Source: Streptomyces sp. NBC_00659
GTDB lineage: Bacteria; Actinomycetota; Actinomycetes; Streptomycetales; Streptomycetaceae
Direction of reading: 5' to 3'
Length of the DNA: 64,000 nucleotides
NCBI RefSeq assembly: GCF_036226925.1
Contig: NZ_CP109031.1
Location: 4,526,001 to 4,590,000 of the forward strand
In this document: positions 27,961 to 38,688 of the stretch, piece after piece
Numbering within the stretch: position 1 is the stretch's first letter
How the letters are laid out: each line of letters begins with the position of its first letter
Program-made: the position numbers and the translations under genes
The notes under the pieces: model-generated
Seen by the model: the letters and a program-made list of their open reading frames with translations, nothing else
Databases searched by the model: none
Told to the model about the DNA's origin: nothing

Positions 27961-28440
27961 ATGATCCGTACCGCCACCCTCGACGACATCCCCGTCGTCC
28001 ACGCCCTGGTCCGTGAACTCGCCGAGTACGAGAAGGCCCTGGAGGAGGCACGGGCGACGCCGGAGCAGCTCCGCGAGGCACTGTTCGGAACGAATCCGGC
28101 CGCGTACGCGCACATCGCGGAGGACGACGTGACGGGCGAGCCGGTCGGCTTCTCCCTGTGGTTCCTGAACTTCTCGACCTGGCGCGGTGTCCACGGCATC
28201 TACCTGGAGGACCTGTACGTACGCCCGACGGCACGCGGCGGCGGCCACGGCAAGGCGCTGCTCACGGAACTCGCGCGGATCTGCGTCGAGCGCGGCTACC
28301 AGCGCCTGGAGTGGTCCGTCCTGAACTGGAACCGGCCCGCGATCGACTTCTACGAGTCGCTCCGCGCGCGCCCGCAGGACGAGTGGACGGTGTACCGGCT
28401 GACGGACGACGCGCTGGAAACCCTCGGAAAGGGCGACTGA
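27961..28440 (+). CDS. GNAT N-acetyltransferase (diamine acetyltransferase-like)
   Basis: 159 residues. The acetyl-CoA loop is in YVRPTARGGGHGKALLTELA (motif A: R-x-x-G-x-G-x-A), followed by the acceptor-site WSVLNWNRPAIDFYESL, which is the mark of the SSAT/diamine-acetyltransferase branch; the strand IYLEDLYV precedes motif A. The likely substrates are polyamines or thialysine-like amines. It is a single gene between the rhomboid-like gene and the tRNA-Thr terminator. Confidence 0.87.
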   Translation: MIRTATLDDIPVVHALVRELAEYEKALEEARATPEQLREALFGTNPAAYAHIAEDDVTGEPVGFSLWFLNFSTWRGVHGIYLEDLYVRPTARGGGHGKALLTELARICVERGYQRLEWSVLNWNRPAIDFYESLRARPQDEWTVYRLTDDALETLGKGD

Positions 28441-28556
28441 GAAGCAAGCGGCAGCGCCATCGCGCTACTGGGACTCGTGAACGAGCACGCCGCTACGGAG
28501 CCGAATTGTCGACGATCTCGGCGATCTCCACGAACTCGACGACTGGCGCGACGCAA

Positions 28557-28589
28557 AAGCCCAGCTCGGACGACGTCCGAGCTGGGCTT
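28557..28589. terminator. Terminator of tRNA-Thr
   Basis: AAGCCCAGCTCGGAC pairs with GTCCGAGCTGGGCTT (15 bp, 3-base loop) eight bases past the tRNA 3' end (minus strand). It may also serve the GNAT gene. Confidence 0.82.
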
Positions 28590-28596
28590 GAAGCGG

Positions 28597-28670
28597 AGCC
28601 CCCTGTCGGATTCGAACCGACGACCTACGCATTACAAGTGCGTTGCTCTGGCCATCTGAGCTAAGGAGGC
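28597..28670 (-). tRNA. tRNA-Thr (anticodon TGT)
   Basis: On the minus strand, a 74-nt cloverleaf: acceptor GCCTCCT pairs with AGGGGGC (G-U included) plus discriminator T; D-arm TAGCTCAGATGG; anticodon loop CTTGTAA (anticodon TGT at 28634-28636 complement); T-arm GTCGGTTCGAATCCGAC. CCA is not encoded. No intact integrase lies beside it. Confidence 0.95.
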
Positions 28671-28814
28671 ATGCCGCGCGCGTGGGGCGTGCGTGCCCGT
28701 GCAGTGTACCCAGGTCGCCGCGGGGAGCCGTCGGGAGTTTCCGCGAACTTCACCGGTCCCGGGGTGCTGACAGAACACATGAACGCCAGGTAGCGTCCTG
28801 ACCCGGTTCACTCA

Positions 28815-28830
28815 TGTGGACTACACCACT
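28815..28830. promoter_or_regulatory. DasR-like (dre) site upstream of msiK
   Basis: TGTGGACTACACCACT matches the dre consensus A(C/G)TGGTCTAGACCA(C/G)T at 13 of 16 positions. It lies 79 bp before the msiK start. A further dyad, CACTATGGGTGT... to CGTAGTG (28827-28848), overlaps it. Confidence 0.6.
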
Positions 28831-28909
28831 ATGGGTGTTTCCGTAGTGGTTCACCACCTTTACAACGGATCGTCCGGCACGTTCCTGCCGGTGAAGGGGG
28901 CCCATCACC

Positions 28910-30046
<1,137 letters not shown>

Positions 30047-30105
30047 CGTCCGCGTCATCCGGGCGAAAGCACTCACCCCCGTAAGGGCTGAATTCACCCA
30101 CGTTG

Positions 30106-30145
30106 ACGAAGAGGGCCCCGCGGTTGACCGCGGGGCCCTCTTCGT
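30106..30145 (+). terminator. Terminator downstream of msiK
   Basis: An 18-bp stem, ACGAAGAGGGCCCCGCGG and its complement, loop of four bases, 60 bp after the stop. Confidence 0.85.
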
Positions 30146-30292
30146 TGTCGACAAATACCCCGGCAGACCGGGCATTTCGACCTCCGCACGGCAGTCGCGC
30201 GTCAACCCGCTACCCAGAAAAACCAACTTCTCCGTCCCCCGAACTGGTGACTAAATGTCGCCAAATCATCACCCCGCGCTACCCTCACTCGC

Positions 30293-30739
30293 GTGAAGCA
30301 CTCCACCACTAACCAGCGACCCCGGCGTGGCCGTGGCCCCGCCCGCCAGATCGGCCGCACCCTCGCCCTCGTTCTGCCTGTCGTCCTGGTGCTCTCCGGG
30401 ACTCTCGCGGTCACCCAAGTCAACTGGTCGGGGAACCCCGCGAGCTCGGTGCTCACCGCGTCCTCCGAGGAGGTCTCGACGCGAGCCGTCTCCCGCGCCC
30501 CGCAGGACGTCCTGCGCGACAGGCTTCTCCTGGAACTCCAGGAGAAGAACCCGGGCGTGGCCCTCACCCACCTCCAGCAGGCGGTGAACGGCCGGCCGTC
30601 GCTCGCGAAGCACTGCGTCACCATCGCCCGCGCCCTCGGCCGCGCCGCGGTCCGCGCGTACGGGCCGACGCGCGCCCAGTCCTACGCCCGGCCCGTGTGC
30701 GACACGGCGTTCGCCTCGGGGGTCGCGGCCCGCTCCTGA
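30293..30739 (+). CDS. Hypothetical protein with N-terminal membrane anchor
   Basis: 148 residues. After a basic start (MKHSTTNQRPRRGRG) comes one hydrophobic helix (TLALVLPVVLVLSGTLAV), so the rest is probably outside the membrane or in a secreted form. The extracellular part is helical (DVLRDRLLLELQEKNPGVALTHLQQAV) and has two cysteines (KHCVTIARALG and ARPVCDTAF) that could pair. I know no family. Start is GTG 30293. It lies between msiK and a sugar nucleotidyltransferase but has no clear link to them. Confidence 0.65.
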   Translation: MKHSTTNQRPRRGRGPARQIGRTLALVLPVVLVLSGTLAVTQVNWSGNPASSVLTASSEEVSTRAVSRAPQDVLRDRLLLELQEKNPGVALTHLQQAVNGRPSLAKHCVTIARALGRAAVRAYGPTRAQSYARPVCDTAFASGVAARS

Positions 30740-30960
30740 GGTCACCGCACCCGGCCCGCACCTGGCCCCCGAAGGTGCGCCCGGCCCGTATGCGCACCTG
30801 AGCCCGTTCACGCGCCCGGGTCCGCACCCCGGGTCGGTTCCCCTCGGAGACCGCAGTCCCCTCCGAGGGGTACGGCCCTTCACGGCCGACCGCGGTAACA
30901 GCCGGTTAAGGAACGGTTGCCGCGGGGAACCGCGTGCGGGGCGCCACGTACAGTTCGAAC

Positions 30961-31692
30961 ATGACCGATCCGAACGCCGCGTCGCGCCCCGTTCAAGCCG
31001 TCGTCCTGGCCGGCGGCCAGGGTTCCCGGCTGCGTCCCTACACCGACGACCGGCCCAAGCCGATGGTCGAGATCCCCGGCACCGGGACACCGATCATCGG
31101 CCACCAGCTCACCTGGCTCGCCGAAGAAGGCGTGACCGACGTCGTCGTCTCCTGCGGTCACCTCGCCGACGTCCTCCAGAAGTGGCTGGACGCGGCCGAC
31201 CTCCCGCTCAACGTCACGACGGTCGTCGAGACGGAGCCCCTCGGCCGCGGCGGCGGCCTCAAGTACGCCGCCGCGCATCTGCCGCACCCCGACCTGCCCT
31301 GGTACGCGACGAACGGTGACATCTGGACCCGTTTCTCGCTGCGCGACATGGCGGACTTCCACGCCGAGCGTGACGCCGTCGCCACGCTCGCGCTGGCCCG
31401 TCCGCGCATCCCGTGGGGCGCCGTCAAGACGGACGGCTTCGGTCACATCACGGACTTCATCGAGGCCCCGCCCTCCACCTTCGAGATCAACGCGGGCGTC
31501 TACGTCTTCTCGCCCGAGTTCACCGACATGCTCCCCGAGCGCGGCGACCACGAGCGCACCACGTTCCCGCGCCTGGCCCGTGAACGCCGGCTGTCGGGCT
31601 TCCCGATCCCGCAGGGCGCCTACTGGCGCGCCATCGACACCGCCAAGGACCTCACGGAGGCGGCGAAGGAACTCGCGGCCCTGGGCCGCTAG
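30961..31692 (+). CDS. Sugar-1-phosphate nucleotidyltransferase
   Basis: 243 residues, GT-A-like nucleotidyltransferase fold: VVLAGGQGSRLRPYTDDRPKPM (the LAGGxGTRL-xPxT nucleotide loop with the catalytic Lys-Pro), the metal-binding TNGDIWTRF, and ETEPLGRGGGLKYA. It matches the mannose-1-phosphate guanylyltransferase / glucose-1-phosphate-type branch but is short, lacking the C-terminal left-handed beta-helix. I use ATG 30961 (MTDPNAASRPVQAV) with no obvious Shine-Dalgarno. The activated sugar is unknown; a role in cell-surface glycan is possible. Confidence 0.8.
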   Translation: MTDPNAASRPVQAVVLAGGQGSRLRPYTDDRPKPMVEIPGTGTPIIGHQLTWLAEEGVTDVVVSCGHLADVLQKWLDAADLPLNVTTVVETEPLGRGGGLKYAAAHLPHPDLPWYATNGDIWTRFSLRDMADFHAERDAVATLALARPRIPWGAVKTDGFGHITDFIEAPPSTFEINAGVYVFSPEFTDMLPERGDHERTTFPRLARERRLSGFPIPQGAYWRAIDTAKDLTEAAKELAALGR

Positions 31693-31834
31693 AACGCCCG
31701 CACGGCCCTGCCCGAGCCACGGGCGGCCCAGGCCGGACGAGGGCACCCGGGCCAGACGGCCGAGGCTCTGCGAGGGGCACGGCCGGACAGCCGAGGCTCT
31801 GCGAGAGCGGGACCGCGGGAGCGCGCGACTACAC

Positions 31835-31876
31835 GACGGCAGGGCCCCGCACATCCGTGTGCGGGGCCCTGCCGTT
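31835..31876. terminator. Bidirectional terminator after the nucleotidyltransferase gene
   Basis: GACGGCAGGGCCCCGCACA pairs with TGTGCGGGGCCCTGCCGTTG around a short loop (ATCCG), between the convergent nucleotidyltransferase and DoxX genes. Two copies of GCCGAGGCTCTGCGAG lie just upstream (from about 31759 and 31791). Confidence 0.75.
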
Positions 31877-31917
31877 GTCGCGCCCGGCCTGGCGGGCCGT
31901 CGCGCGTCGGTGAGACG

Positions 31918-33648
31918 TCAGCCCAGCAGGCCGCCCACCAGGCCCGGCTGACCGGTGGACGAGCCGCCGCCGGTGGAGGTGCCACTCCCCGTGCCCGTGC
32001 CTCCGGCGCTGCCGGTGCCGCCGCTGCCGCCACTGCCGCCGCTGCCGCCGGTCGACGAGCCGCCGCTGCTGGAGGGGCCCGCGCTGGTGCTCGGGGCCCC
32101 GCCGACCGGCGAGGACTGCTGGGGCGGGGCCTGACCGCTGCCCTGGGTCTGGCTGGGCTGCTGTCCGCTGCCGGAGGAGCCGGTCTCCTGGGTCGTCGCG
32201 CCCGGCGTGCCCGCCGTGTGCGACGGGGTCGCGGAGCTGCTCCGGGTGGGCGCCTTCGAGGCCGAGGGGGTGGCCTTCCGGTGCCGTTCGCCGGGCGTCT
32301 CGGGGAGCGGGGAACCGGGCAGTTCGTTGCGCGGGGCCTCGCCGGGACCGGGGACCACGATCCGGCTGGAGTCACGGACGGCGCCGCCGAGGAGCGAACC
32401 GATGAGCAGCGTCAGTCCGACCGCGACGGCCGTGAGCAGCGCGCCGCGCCGCAGCACGCGGGCACGCAGGTCCCAGATGTCGGCGCGCGGCCCGAGCGTG
32501 CGCCAGGCCTCGCCGGCGAGCCGTCCGTCGGCGGAGTAGACCGGGGCACCCGCGATGATCAGCGGGGACCAGGCGGCGAGGTAGATGATGTCCGGCGTGT
32601 CGTACACGGGCACCGTCTTCCAGCTGACGGTGACGATGAGCGCCGCCGACAGCGTCGCGCCGACGACGGCCGCCACCCGCTGCCACAGCCCGAGGACGGT
32701 CAGAACGCCGACGATGACCTGGAAGAAGGCGATGACGAGTCCGGAGCCGACGGGGTGGTGGAGCGCGAACTGCCGCAGCGGCTCGGCGACTTCCCACGGG
32801 TGCAGCGTGTTGAGCCACTTCACCATGGAGCCGCGCTTGCCGCCGTCGAAGTAGACGGGGTCGCAGAGCTTGCCCATGCCGGCGTAGACGGAGATGAATC
32901 CGAGGAAGACGCGCAGCGGGAGCAGCACGACGCCCAGGTTCATCCGGCGCCCGGGGTGATAGGCGTGCCGGACCGAGTCGGAGCCGCGCCGCCTGCTGGG
33001 GGCGTCGCCCGCGGCCGTGTCGTAGCCGTCGTCCTCGTAGCCGTCGTCGTCGCCGAAGTCGGCTTCCGTGTAGGCGTGTTCGCCGTAGGGCGGACTGCCG
33101 TACCGCGGTTCGTCGTAGGCGCTGCCCACGTTGCGCATCCGGGGCAGCAGTCGCTGCTCCTCGCCGAGCGGGGCGCGCTGGCTGCCGACGAGGGGGGTCT
33201 CGACCGTGTCGACGGTCAAGTCGCCCGCGTAGCCCGGCTGTTCGCCGATGCGAGGGATGACCCGGGTCGAACCGGCGTCGCCCGTCGGCCCGGTGGAGCC
33301 GTGGGTCACGCCCGCGGTCCGTACGGCCTGGAGCAGGCGGTGGGCGCCGGTGTCGTCCGGCGCGGACTTCCCGCTCCAGACGACGGGCGCACGGCGGCGG
33401 GCCCCGCCGGCCGGACCGGCCCCGCCCGGTCGGCCCGGCGCACCGGCGCCGGGAGAGCCCGAGTGCCGCGCGATGCGCGGGGACTGACCCCGTGACGCAC
33501 TCGCCAACTGGACGCGGAAGCTCGCATGGTTGACGATGACCTGCGCCGGATCGCTCGGCACCTTCACCATGCTCAGCGCGGGAACGTCGTCGAATCCCGA
33601 CGAGCCGTCCCCCGTGGGTGTGCGGGGTGTTCTGGTGTCCACACTCAT
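31918..33648 (-). CDS. DoxX-family membrane protein with long disordered tails
   Basis: 576 residues. About 1-235 is a disordered Gly/Pro/Arg-rich cytoplasmic part. The membrane core (about 240-425) has LGVVLLPLRVFLGFISVYAG, GSGLVIAFFQVIVGVLTVLG, LSAALIVTVSW and ALLTAVAVGLTLLIGSLLGG segments, matching the DoxX fold. The end (about 445-576) is a Ser/Gly/Thr/Gln repeat tail (GGSGGSGGSGG-type). DoxX proteins sit in the membrane near respiratory or redox genes; function in Streptomyces is undefined. The GAGAG-rich extension is likely external and flexible. Confidence 0.78.
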   Translation of the reverse strand: MSVDTRTPRTPTGDGSSGFDDVPALSMVKVPSDPAQVIVNHASFRVQLASASRGQSPRIARHSGSPGAGAPGRPGGAGPAGGARRRAPVVWSGKSAPDDTGAHRLLQAVRTAGVTHGSTGPTGDAGSTRVIPRIGEQPGYAGDLTVDTVETPLVGSQRAPLGEEQRLLPRMRNVGSAYDEPRYGSPPYGEHAYTEADFGDDDGYEDDGYDTAAGDAPSRRRGSDSVRHAYHPGRRMNLGVVLLPLRVFLGFISVYAGMGKLCDPVYFDGGKRGSMVKWLNTLHPWEVAEPLRQFALHHPVGSGLVIAFFQVIVGVLTVLGLWQRVAAVVGATLSAALIVTVSWKTVPVYDTPDIIYLAAWSPLIIAGAPVYSADGRLAGEAWRTLGPRADIWDLRARVLRRGALLTAVAVGLTLLIGSLLGGAVRDSSRIVVPGPGEAPRNELPGSPLPETPGERHRKATPSASKAPTRSSSATPSHTAGTPGATTQETGSSGSGQQPSQTQGSGQAPPQQSSPVGGAPSTSAGPSSSGGSSTGGSGGSGGSGGTGSAGGTGTGSGTSTGGGSSTGQPGLVGGLLG

Positions 33649-33764
33649 CTAACCGAGTGACGTGTGGTTAGGACACTGCTTTGACCACGCCGACTGTCCG
33701 GACCGCGTCAAGATCGTTCCGAACACCCCGGCCACACCACGAGGATGACCGCCCGTACGTCGGG

Positions 33765-34709
33765 TCAGGCGCGGCGGCGCGCGGCCTCGTACAGCACAAC
33801 TCCCGCCGCCACACCGGCGTTCAGCGACTCGGCGCCACCGGGCATCGGGATCCGCACCCGGAAGTCGCAGGTCTCGCCTACGAGCCGGGACAGGCCCTTG
33901 CCCTCGCTGCCGACGACGATGACGACGGGGCCGCCCAGCGCCTCCAGCTCACCGACCTCGACCTCGCCGTCCGCGGCCAGGCCGACCACCACGAGGCCGG
34001 CCTTCTTGTACGACTCCAGGGCCCGCGTCAGGTTGGCGGCGCGCGCGACGGGCGTACGGGCGGCGGCACCGGCCGACGTCTTCCAGGCACCGGCGGTCAT
34101 GCCGGCCGCGCGCCGCTCGGGCACGACGACGCCGTGGCCGCCGAAGGCGGAGGCGGAACGGACGACCGCGCCGAGGTTGCGCGGGTCGGTCACTCCGTCG
34201 AGGGCGACGATCAGCGGGTCCTGGCCCTCGTCGTACGCGGCGGCGGCGAGGTCCTCGGGGTGCGCGTACTCGTACGGCGGGACCTGGAGGACGAGGCCCT
34301 GGTGGTTGAGCCCGTTGGTCATGCGGTCCAGCTCGGGACGCGGGGCCTCCATCAGGTGGATGCCGCCGCGCTCGGCGACGAGCTGGAGCGCCTCGCGGAC
34401 CCGCTCGTCGTTGTCGATGAACTGCTGCACGTACAGCGTCGTCGAGGGGACGCCCTCGCGCAGCGCCTCGACCACGGAGTTGCGGCCGACGACCATCTCG
34501 GACGTGCCCTTGCCGCCGCGGCCCTTGGGATGGGCGGGGCGGCGGACGATCTGCTTCGCCTTGGCGTTGGCGACGCGGTTCTTCTTGTGACCCTTGCGCG
34601 CCTCGGCGGGCGGGGTCGGGCCCTTGCCCTCCAGGCCCCGGCGTCGCTGGCCGCCACTGCCGACCTGCGCGCCCTTCTTGCCGGACATGCGGCGGTTGTT
34701 AGCAGCCAT
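33765..34709 (-). CDS. rlmB: 23S rRNA (guanosine-2'-O)-methyltransferase RlmB (TrmH/SpoU family)
   Basis: 314 residues. An Arg/Lys-rich N-terminus ([19 protein letters not shown]) leads to the SpoU substrate domain ([15 protein letters not shown]), then the knotted catalytic domain with motif 1 [16 protein letters not shown], motif 2 [16 protein letters not shown] and motif 3 [22 protein letters not shown]. These three are the SPOUT 2'-O-methyltransferase marks. It follows cysS (plus 120 bp) in its own direction, so it likely shares the translation-linked operon region. Confidence 0.92.
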   Translation of the reverse strand: MAANNRRMSGKKGAQVGSGGQRRRGLEGKGPTPPAEARKGHKKNRVANAKAKQIVRRPAHPKGRGGKGTSEMVVGRNSVVEALREGVPSTTLYVQQFIDNDERVREALQLVAERGGIHLMEAPRPELDRMTNGLNHQGLVLQVPPYEYAHPEDLAAAAYDEGQDPLIVALDGVTDPRNLGAVVRSASAFGGHGVVVPERRAAGMTAGAWKTSAGAAARTPVARAANLTRALESYKKAGLVVVGLAADGEVEVGELEALGGPVVIVVGSEGKGLSRLVGETCDFRVRIPMPGGAESLNAGVAAGVVLYEAARRRA

Positions 34710-34754
34710 GACCTACCTGTCTGTGTGAGACGTGCGTGCGTACGTATATGAAGT

Positions 34755-34780
34755 GTGCCGCCCGGAGGTCCGGGCGGCAC
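34755..34780 (-). terminator. Terminator downstream of cysS
   Basis: A 12-bp perfect stem GTGCCGCCCGGA with TCCGGGCGGCAC and a two-base loop lies about 50 bp past the cysS stop. Confidence 0.7.
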
Positions 34781-34828
34781 AATCGATCAAGACCGACCGG
34801 GGTCGGCCGGAGCCGGCTGAGCGGGTGC

Positions 34829-36229
34829 TCAGCGCGGTCCGAGCGTCCAGCGCGGCCCCTGCGGGCTGTCCTCGATGACCAGGCCGGACTGGTTGAGCTG
34901 GTCGCGGATGGCGTCCGCGGCGGCCCAGTCCTTGCGGGCCCGGGCGGCCTCGCGCTGGCCGAGGACCAGATGGACGAGGGTGTCGACGACTCCGTGCAGA
35001 TCGTCGCCGCGGTCGCTCTCCTCGGCCCACTGCGGGTCGAGGGGGTCGAGTCCGAGGACGCCGAGCATGGCCCGTACCTCGGCGAGGCGGGCGACGGCGG
35101 CTTCCTTGTCGTCGGCGGCCAGCGCGGAGTTCCCCTGGCGGACCGTCGTGTGCACGATGGCGAGCGCCTGCGGGACACCCAGGTCGTCGTCCATCGCCTC
35201 GGCGAACGCGGGCGGCACCTCGGCGGACGGCTCGACGACGCCCCCTGCCTTCTCGACCACCCGCTGCACGAAGCCCTCGATGCGCGCGAACGCCGACTCG
35301 GCGTCACGCAGGGCTTCCTCGCTGTACTCGATCATGGAGCGGTAGTGCGGGGTGCCGAGGTAGTACCGCAGCACGATGGGACGCCACGCCTCGGTCATCG
35401 TGGACACGAGGACCGAGTTCCCGAGGGACTTCGACATCTTGTCGCCCTTGAGGGTGACCCAGGCGTTGTGCACCCAGTACTTCGCGAACTCGTCCCCGAA
35501 GGCCTGGGCCTGGGCGATCTCGTTCTCGTGGTGCGGGAAGATCAGGTCGATCCCGCCGCCGTGGATGTCGAAGGCGCTGCCCAGGTACTTGTGGGCCATG
35601 GCCGAGCACTCCAGGTGCCAGCCCGGACGGCCGCGGCCCCAGGGCGTCTCCCAGCTGGGCTCGCCCGGCTTCACGGCCTTCCACATGGCGAAGTCACGCG
35701 GGTCGCGCTTGCCCGTCTCGCCCTCGCCGGACGGCTGGAGCAGGTTGTCGAGCTCCTGGTTGGAGAGCTGGAGATAGCCCTCGAACGACCGCACGTCGAA
35801 GTAGACGTTCCCGTCGGCCGCGTACGCGTGACCGCGCTCGATGAGCCCGCGCATCATCTCGATCATCTCGGGGATGTGGCCGGTGGCACGGGGTTCGTAC
35901 GTGGGCGGGAGGCAGCCGAGCGCGTCGTAACCGTTGTTGAAGGCGCGCTCGTTGGCGTAGCCGATGGACCACCAGGGGCGGCCCTCGGCGGCCGACTTCT
36001 TGATGATCTTGTCGTCGATGTCCGTGACGTTCCTGATGAACGTCACGTCATAGCCGCGGTACGCGAACCAGCGGCGCATGATGTCGAAGTTGAGGCCCGA
36101 GCGGATGTGCCCGATGTGCGGTGCGGCCTGCACGGTCGCGCCACAGAGGTAGATCGAGACGCAACCCGGCACTAGCGGGGTGAAGTCACGGATCTGCCGG
36201 GCGCTGGTGTCGTACAGGCGAATAGTCAC
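34829..36229 (-). CDS. cysS: Cysteinyl-tRNA synthetase
   Basis: 466-residue class I aminoacyl-tRNA synthetase. HIGH motif in PHIGHIRSG (about 38-41), the catalytic-zinc C29 in [23 protein letters not shown] with zinc ligands, and KMSKS in [14 protein letters not shown] are present. I use the GTG at 36229 ([16 protein letters not shown]), which gives the normal length; the larger open frame is spurious upstream sequence. It is followed by a terminator and then rlmB. Confidence 0.95.
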   Translation of the reverse strand: MTIRLYDTSARQIRDFTPLVPGCVSIYLCGATVQAAPHIGHIRSGLNFDIMRRWFAYRGYDVTFIRNVTDIDDKIIKKSAAEGRPWWSIGYANERAFNNGYDALGCLPPTYEPRATGHIPEMIEMMRGLIERGHAYAADGNVYFDVRSFEGYLQLSNQELDNLLQPSGEGETGKRDPRDFAMWKAVKPGEPSWETPWGRGRPGWHLECSAMAHKYLGSAFDIHGGGIDLIFPHHENEIAQAQAFGDEFAKYWVHNAWVTLKGDKMSKSLGNSVLVSTMTEAWRPIVLRYYLGTPHYRSMIEYSEEALRDAESAFARIEGFVQRVVEKAGGVVEPSAEVPPAFAEAMDDDLGVPQALAIVHTTVRQGNSALAADDKEAAVARLAEVRAMLGVLGLDPLDPQWAEESDRGDDLHGVVDTLVHLVLGQREAARARKDWAAADAIRDQLNQSGLVIEDSPQGPRWTLGPR

Positions 36230-36566
36230 CACTCCAGGGTAGTGGGCCCCGGACAGTGCCCCGCGCCCCTTTCCGCGGCAAGGCCACGTATTCGTGACAT
36301 ACGGAGGGACCTGGCCGCCCGCCGGGCGTCCCGGGACGGACCTTTCGGGCGAACGGCGGGCGGACCGGGGGGCGTCGGGGCAGTCCCCGCTCCGGTCCAC
36401 GGACCACCCGGACGGCGGTGTCGGCCGCCGCGGAAGGCTCTTCCCGGCGCACCCGGACGGCCGCTGCTCCCGCCCCGCCCGCACGGCGGTGTCAACCGCC
36501 ACGGGCGCGGCGGTCCCGCCGCGCCCGGAATGCCGGTGCCCCGCTCCGCCCGGACAGCCGCTGCTC
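36230..36566. other. Intergenic region between cysS and ispF
   Basis: 337 bp, very GC-rich, with no credible gene. It holds repeated GGACGGC/GGCGGTGTC blocks and a strong hairpin, GGGCGCGGCGG with CCGCCGCGCCC at 36503-36526, that probably terminates ispF. The cysS promoter should lie in 36230-36300. Confidence 0.5.
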
Positions 36567-37109
36567 TCAGTCCGCCCGCACGACCAGTGCCGTGGCGACC
36601 GCCATCAGACCCTCGTCGCGGCCCGGGAACCCGAGCCCGTCCGTCGTGGCGCCCGACACCGACACCGGCGCCCCCACCGCGTCCGACAGGATCTTCTGGG
36701 CCTCGTCCCGCCGCTTGCCGATCTTCGGACGGGGTCCGACGACCTGGACCGCGACATTGCCGACGACGAAGCCGGCCTCGCGGACGATCCGCGCCGCCTC
36801 CGTGAGCAGTACGACCCCGGGCGCCCCGGACCACTCCGGGCGTCCGGTGCCGAAGTGGGCCCCGAGGTCACCGAGGCCCGCCGCCGAGAAGAGCGCGTTG
36901 CACGCGGCGTGCGCGACGACGTCGGCGTCGGAGTGCCCGGCGAGTCCGGGCCCCTCCCCCTCCCACTTCAGGCCGGCACACCACAGCTCCCGGCCTTCCT
37001 CGAAGGCGTGGATGTCGGTGCCGATCCCGACCAGCGGGAGCACCAGGCCCTGGACCGGGCGCTGACCATGCCCCGGTCCGGCCGTCGGCTCCGGTGTCTC
37101 AGAACCCAT
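36567..37109 (-). CDS. ispF: 2-C-methyl-D-erythritol 2,4-cyclodiphosphate synthase
   Basis: 180-residue MEP-pathway enzyme that cyclises CDP-methylerythritol phosphate. Metal and substrate residues appear as [13 protein letters not shown] (D-x-H) and [21 protein letters not shown], with GDLGAHF nearby; LLTEAARIV and [15 protein letters not shown] complete the fold. The N-terminus has about 25 extra residues ([11 protein letters not shown]). It overlaps ispD by 11 bp, so the two MEP enzymes are translationally coupled, as is usual. Confidence 0.95.
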   Translation of the reverse strand: MGSETPEPTAGPGHGQRPVQGLVLPLVGIGTDIHAFEEGRELWCAGLKWEGEGPGLAGHSDADVVAHAACNALFSAAGLGDLGAHFGTGRPEWSGAPGVVLLTEAARIVREAGFVVGNVAVQVVGPRPKIGKRRDEAQKILSDAVGAPVSVSGATTDGLGFPGRDEGLMAVATALVVRAD

Positions 37110-37851
37110 CGTTGAGCCTCCGCCGCGCGAGAACCGCCTCCGCCAGCACCAGATCCAGCGGACGCGTCACCTTGAACGCCTCCTCGTGCCCCGGCACGAC
37201 CACGACCCGCACGCCCAGCTGCTCGGCCATGCTCGCGTCGTCGGTCACGTCGTCGGTGACGGTCTCGTGGGCCCGCAGCAGCGTCTCGCGGTCGAAGCCC
37301 TGGGGCGTCTGCACGGCACGCAGCCGCGCGCGTACGGGCGTGGCCACGACCGGCTCGGGCTCCCCGGCGACGGCCGCGGGCTCGACCTCCTTGACGGTGT
37401 CGGCGAGCGGCAGCGCCGGTACGACGGCGGGAGCGCCGTCCCGTACGGCCTCGATGACGGCGTCCACGGTGTCCACGGGGACGAGCGGCCGGGCCGCGTC
37501 GTGCACGAGGACGATGTCGATGCCGGGCGGCAGCGCGTCGAGGCCGTACTTCACGGACTCCTGGCGGCTGTCACCGCCCGGGACGACGAGGAAGTCGGTG
37601 CGCTCGGGCAGCGCGTGCGCGTCGAGCAGCGTCTTGACCTCGGCCGTGCCGTCCGGCGGAGCCACGACGACGACCAGGGAGACGGCGCGCGATGCGGCCA
37701 TCGCGCGGACGGCGTGGATGAGCATGGGCGTGCCGTTCAGCGCGCGGAGCGCCTTGGGGGCACCCGGACCGAGGCGCACACCTCGTCCGGCGGCCGGGAT
37801 CACGGCGGCTGTGCGGGCCTCCGGCGGCGAAGGGAGCGAAACGTCAGACAT
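37099..37851 (-). CDS. ispD: 2-C-methyl-D-erythritol 4-phosphate cytidylyltransferase
   Basis: 250-residue MEP-pathway enzyme that makes CDP-methylerythritol. The CTP loop [32 protein letters not shown], and [14 protein letters not shown] are the IspD motifs. It is the first gene of the ispD-ispF pair and lies downstream of carD, about 350 bp away, in the same order as in other actinobacteria (carD-ispD-ispF). Confidence 0.95.
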   Translation of the reverse strand: MSDVSLPSPPEARTAAVIPAAGRGVRLGPGAPKALRALNGTPMLIHAVRAMAASRAVSLVVVVAPPDGTAEVKTLLDAHALPERTDFLVVPGGDSRQESVKYGLDALPPGIDIVLVHDAARPLVPVDTVDAVIEAVRDGAPAVVPALPLADTVKEVEPAAVAGEPEPVVATPVRARLRAVQTPQGFDRETLLRAHETVTDDVTDDASMAEQLGVRVVVVPGHEEAFKVTRPLDLVLAEAVLARRRLNDGF

Positions 37852-37894
37852 CGGTTCCTGTCAGGTTTGTGTGCTCGACCGGGATGGGTATGGC

Positions 37895-37929
37895 CTGGGG
37901 GTACCCCCTGCTCGGAGAGCCGGGGGAGC
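37895..37929. repeat. Dispersed Streptomyces-type palindromic repeat upstream of ispD
   Basis: CTGGGGGTACCCCCTGCTCG followed by a GAGAGCCGGGGGAG arm. The GGGGGTACCCCC palindrome next to CTGCTCG is a motif I recognise from many Streptomyces intergenic regions. It lies in the 354-bp carD-ispD spacer, in which I see no gene. Confidence 0.55.
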
Positions 37930-38205
37930 GCCGGGCGCGACGCCCTGACCGGACCCTTCCGTGACATCCGGTCAAGTCGGCCGCCCGGGTCGGTATCCCA
38001 AGTATCGGTTACGCCGGTATACCGCGGGAAAGCCGATGCCGGGTGAACGTCCGGTTGACCGAATGGGTGCGGGTACGAACATGCCGCAGCGCCCGGCGAC
38101 AGCAATTTGGCAATTGCGTCATCGGGCACCGCGGCATTTCATTGCGCTTCTGCGCGGGCTTGGGCGTACGTCAAGACGACTCGCGTCTCGGCGACTGAGC
38201 CGGCG

Positions 38206-38688
38206 TCAGGACGCGAGAACCTCGTCGAGCAGGGCCTCGGCCTTGTCCTCGTTGGTGTTCTCCGCGAGGGCGAGCTCGCTCACCAGAATCTGGCGCGCCT
38301 TGGCGAGCATGCGCTTCTCACCTGCGGAGAGTCCGCGCTCGCGCTCACGACGCCACAGGTCACGCACGACTTCCGCGACCTTGATGACATCGCCGGAGGC
38401 GAGCTTCTCCAGATTTGCCTTGTAGCGACGCGACCAGTTCGTGGGCTCCTCGGCGTACGGCGCGCGCAGCACCTCGAAGACCCGGTCCAGTCCGTCCTGA
38501 CCGACCACATCACGTACGCCGACGAACTCCGCATTGTCCGCTGGCACACGTACCGTCAGATCGCCCTGGGCGACCTTCAGCACCAAGTAGGTCTTGTCCA
38601 CGCCTTTGATCTGGCGAGTTTCGATGGCCTCGATCAGCGCGGCCCCGTGATGGGGATAGACCACGGTGTCGCCAACCTTGAACGTCAT
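38206..38688 (-). CDS. carD: CarD-family transcriptional regulator
   Basis: 160 residues. N-terminal RNA-polymerase-interaction domain ([42 protein letters not shown]) and a C-terminal helical DNA-binding domain ([46 protein letters not shown]). CarD stabilises the RNA polymerase open complex at rRNA and many other promoters and is essential in mycobacteria. It has the usual length and its usual neighbour, ispD. Confidence 0.95.
   Translation of the reverse strand: MTFKVGDTVVYPHHGAALIEAIETRQIKGVDKTYLVLKVAQGDLTVRVPADNAEFVGVRDVVGQDGLDRVFEVLRAPYAEEPTNWSRRYKANLEKLASGDVIKVAEVVRDLWRRERERGLSAGEKRMLAKARQILVSELALAENTNEDKAEALLDEVLAS

Noticed and set aside
28477..28659. 60-residue frame ending in GFEPTTYALQV-type sequence
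   Set aside because: It is a translation across tRNA-Thr; such frames arise from tRNA genes and are not proteins.
28597..28670. tRNA-Thr as attachment site of an integrated element
   Set aside because: No integrase or repeated 3' tRNA end is near; the integrase relic is 23 kb away.
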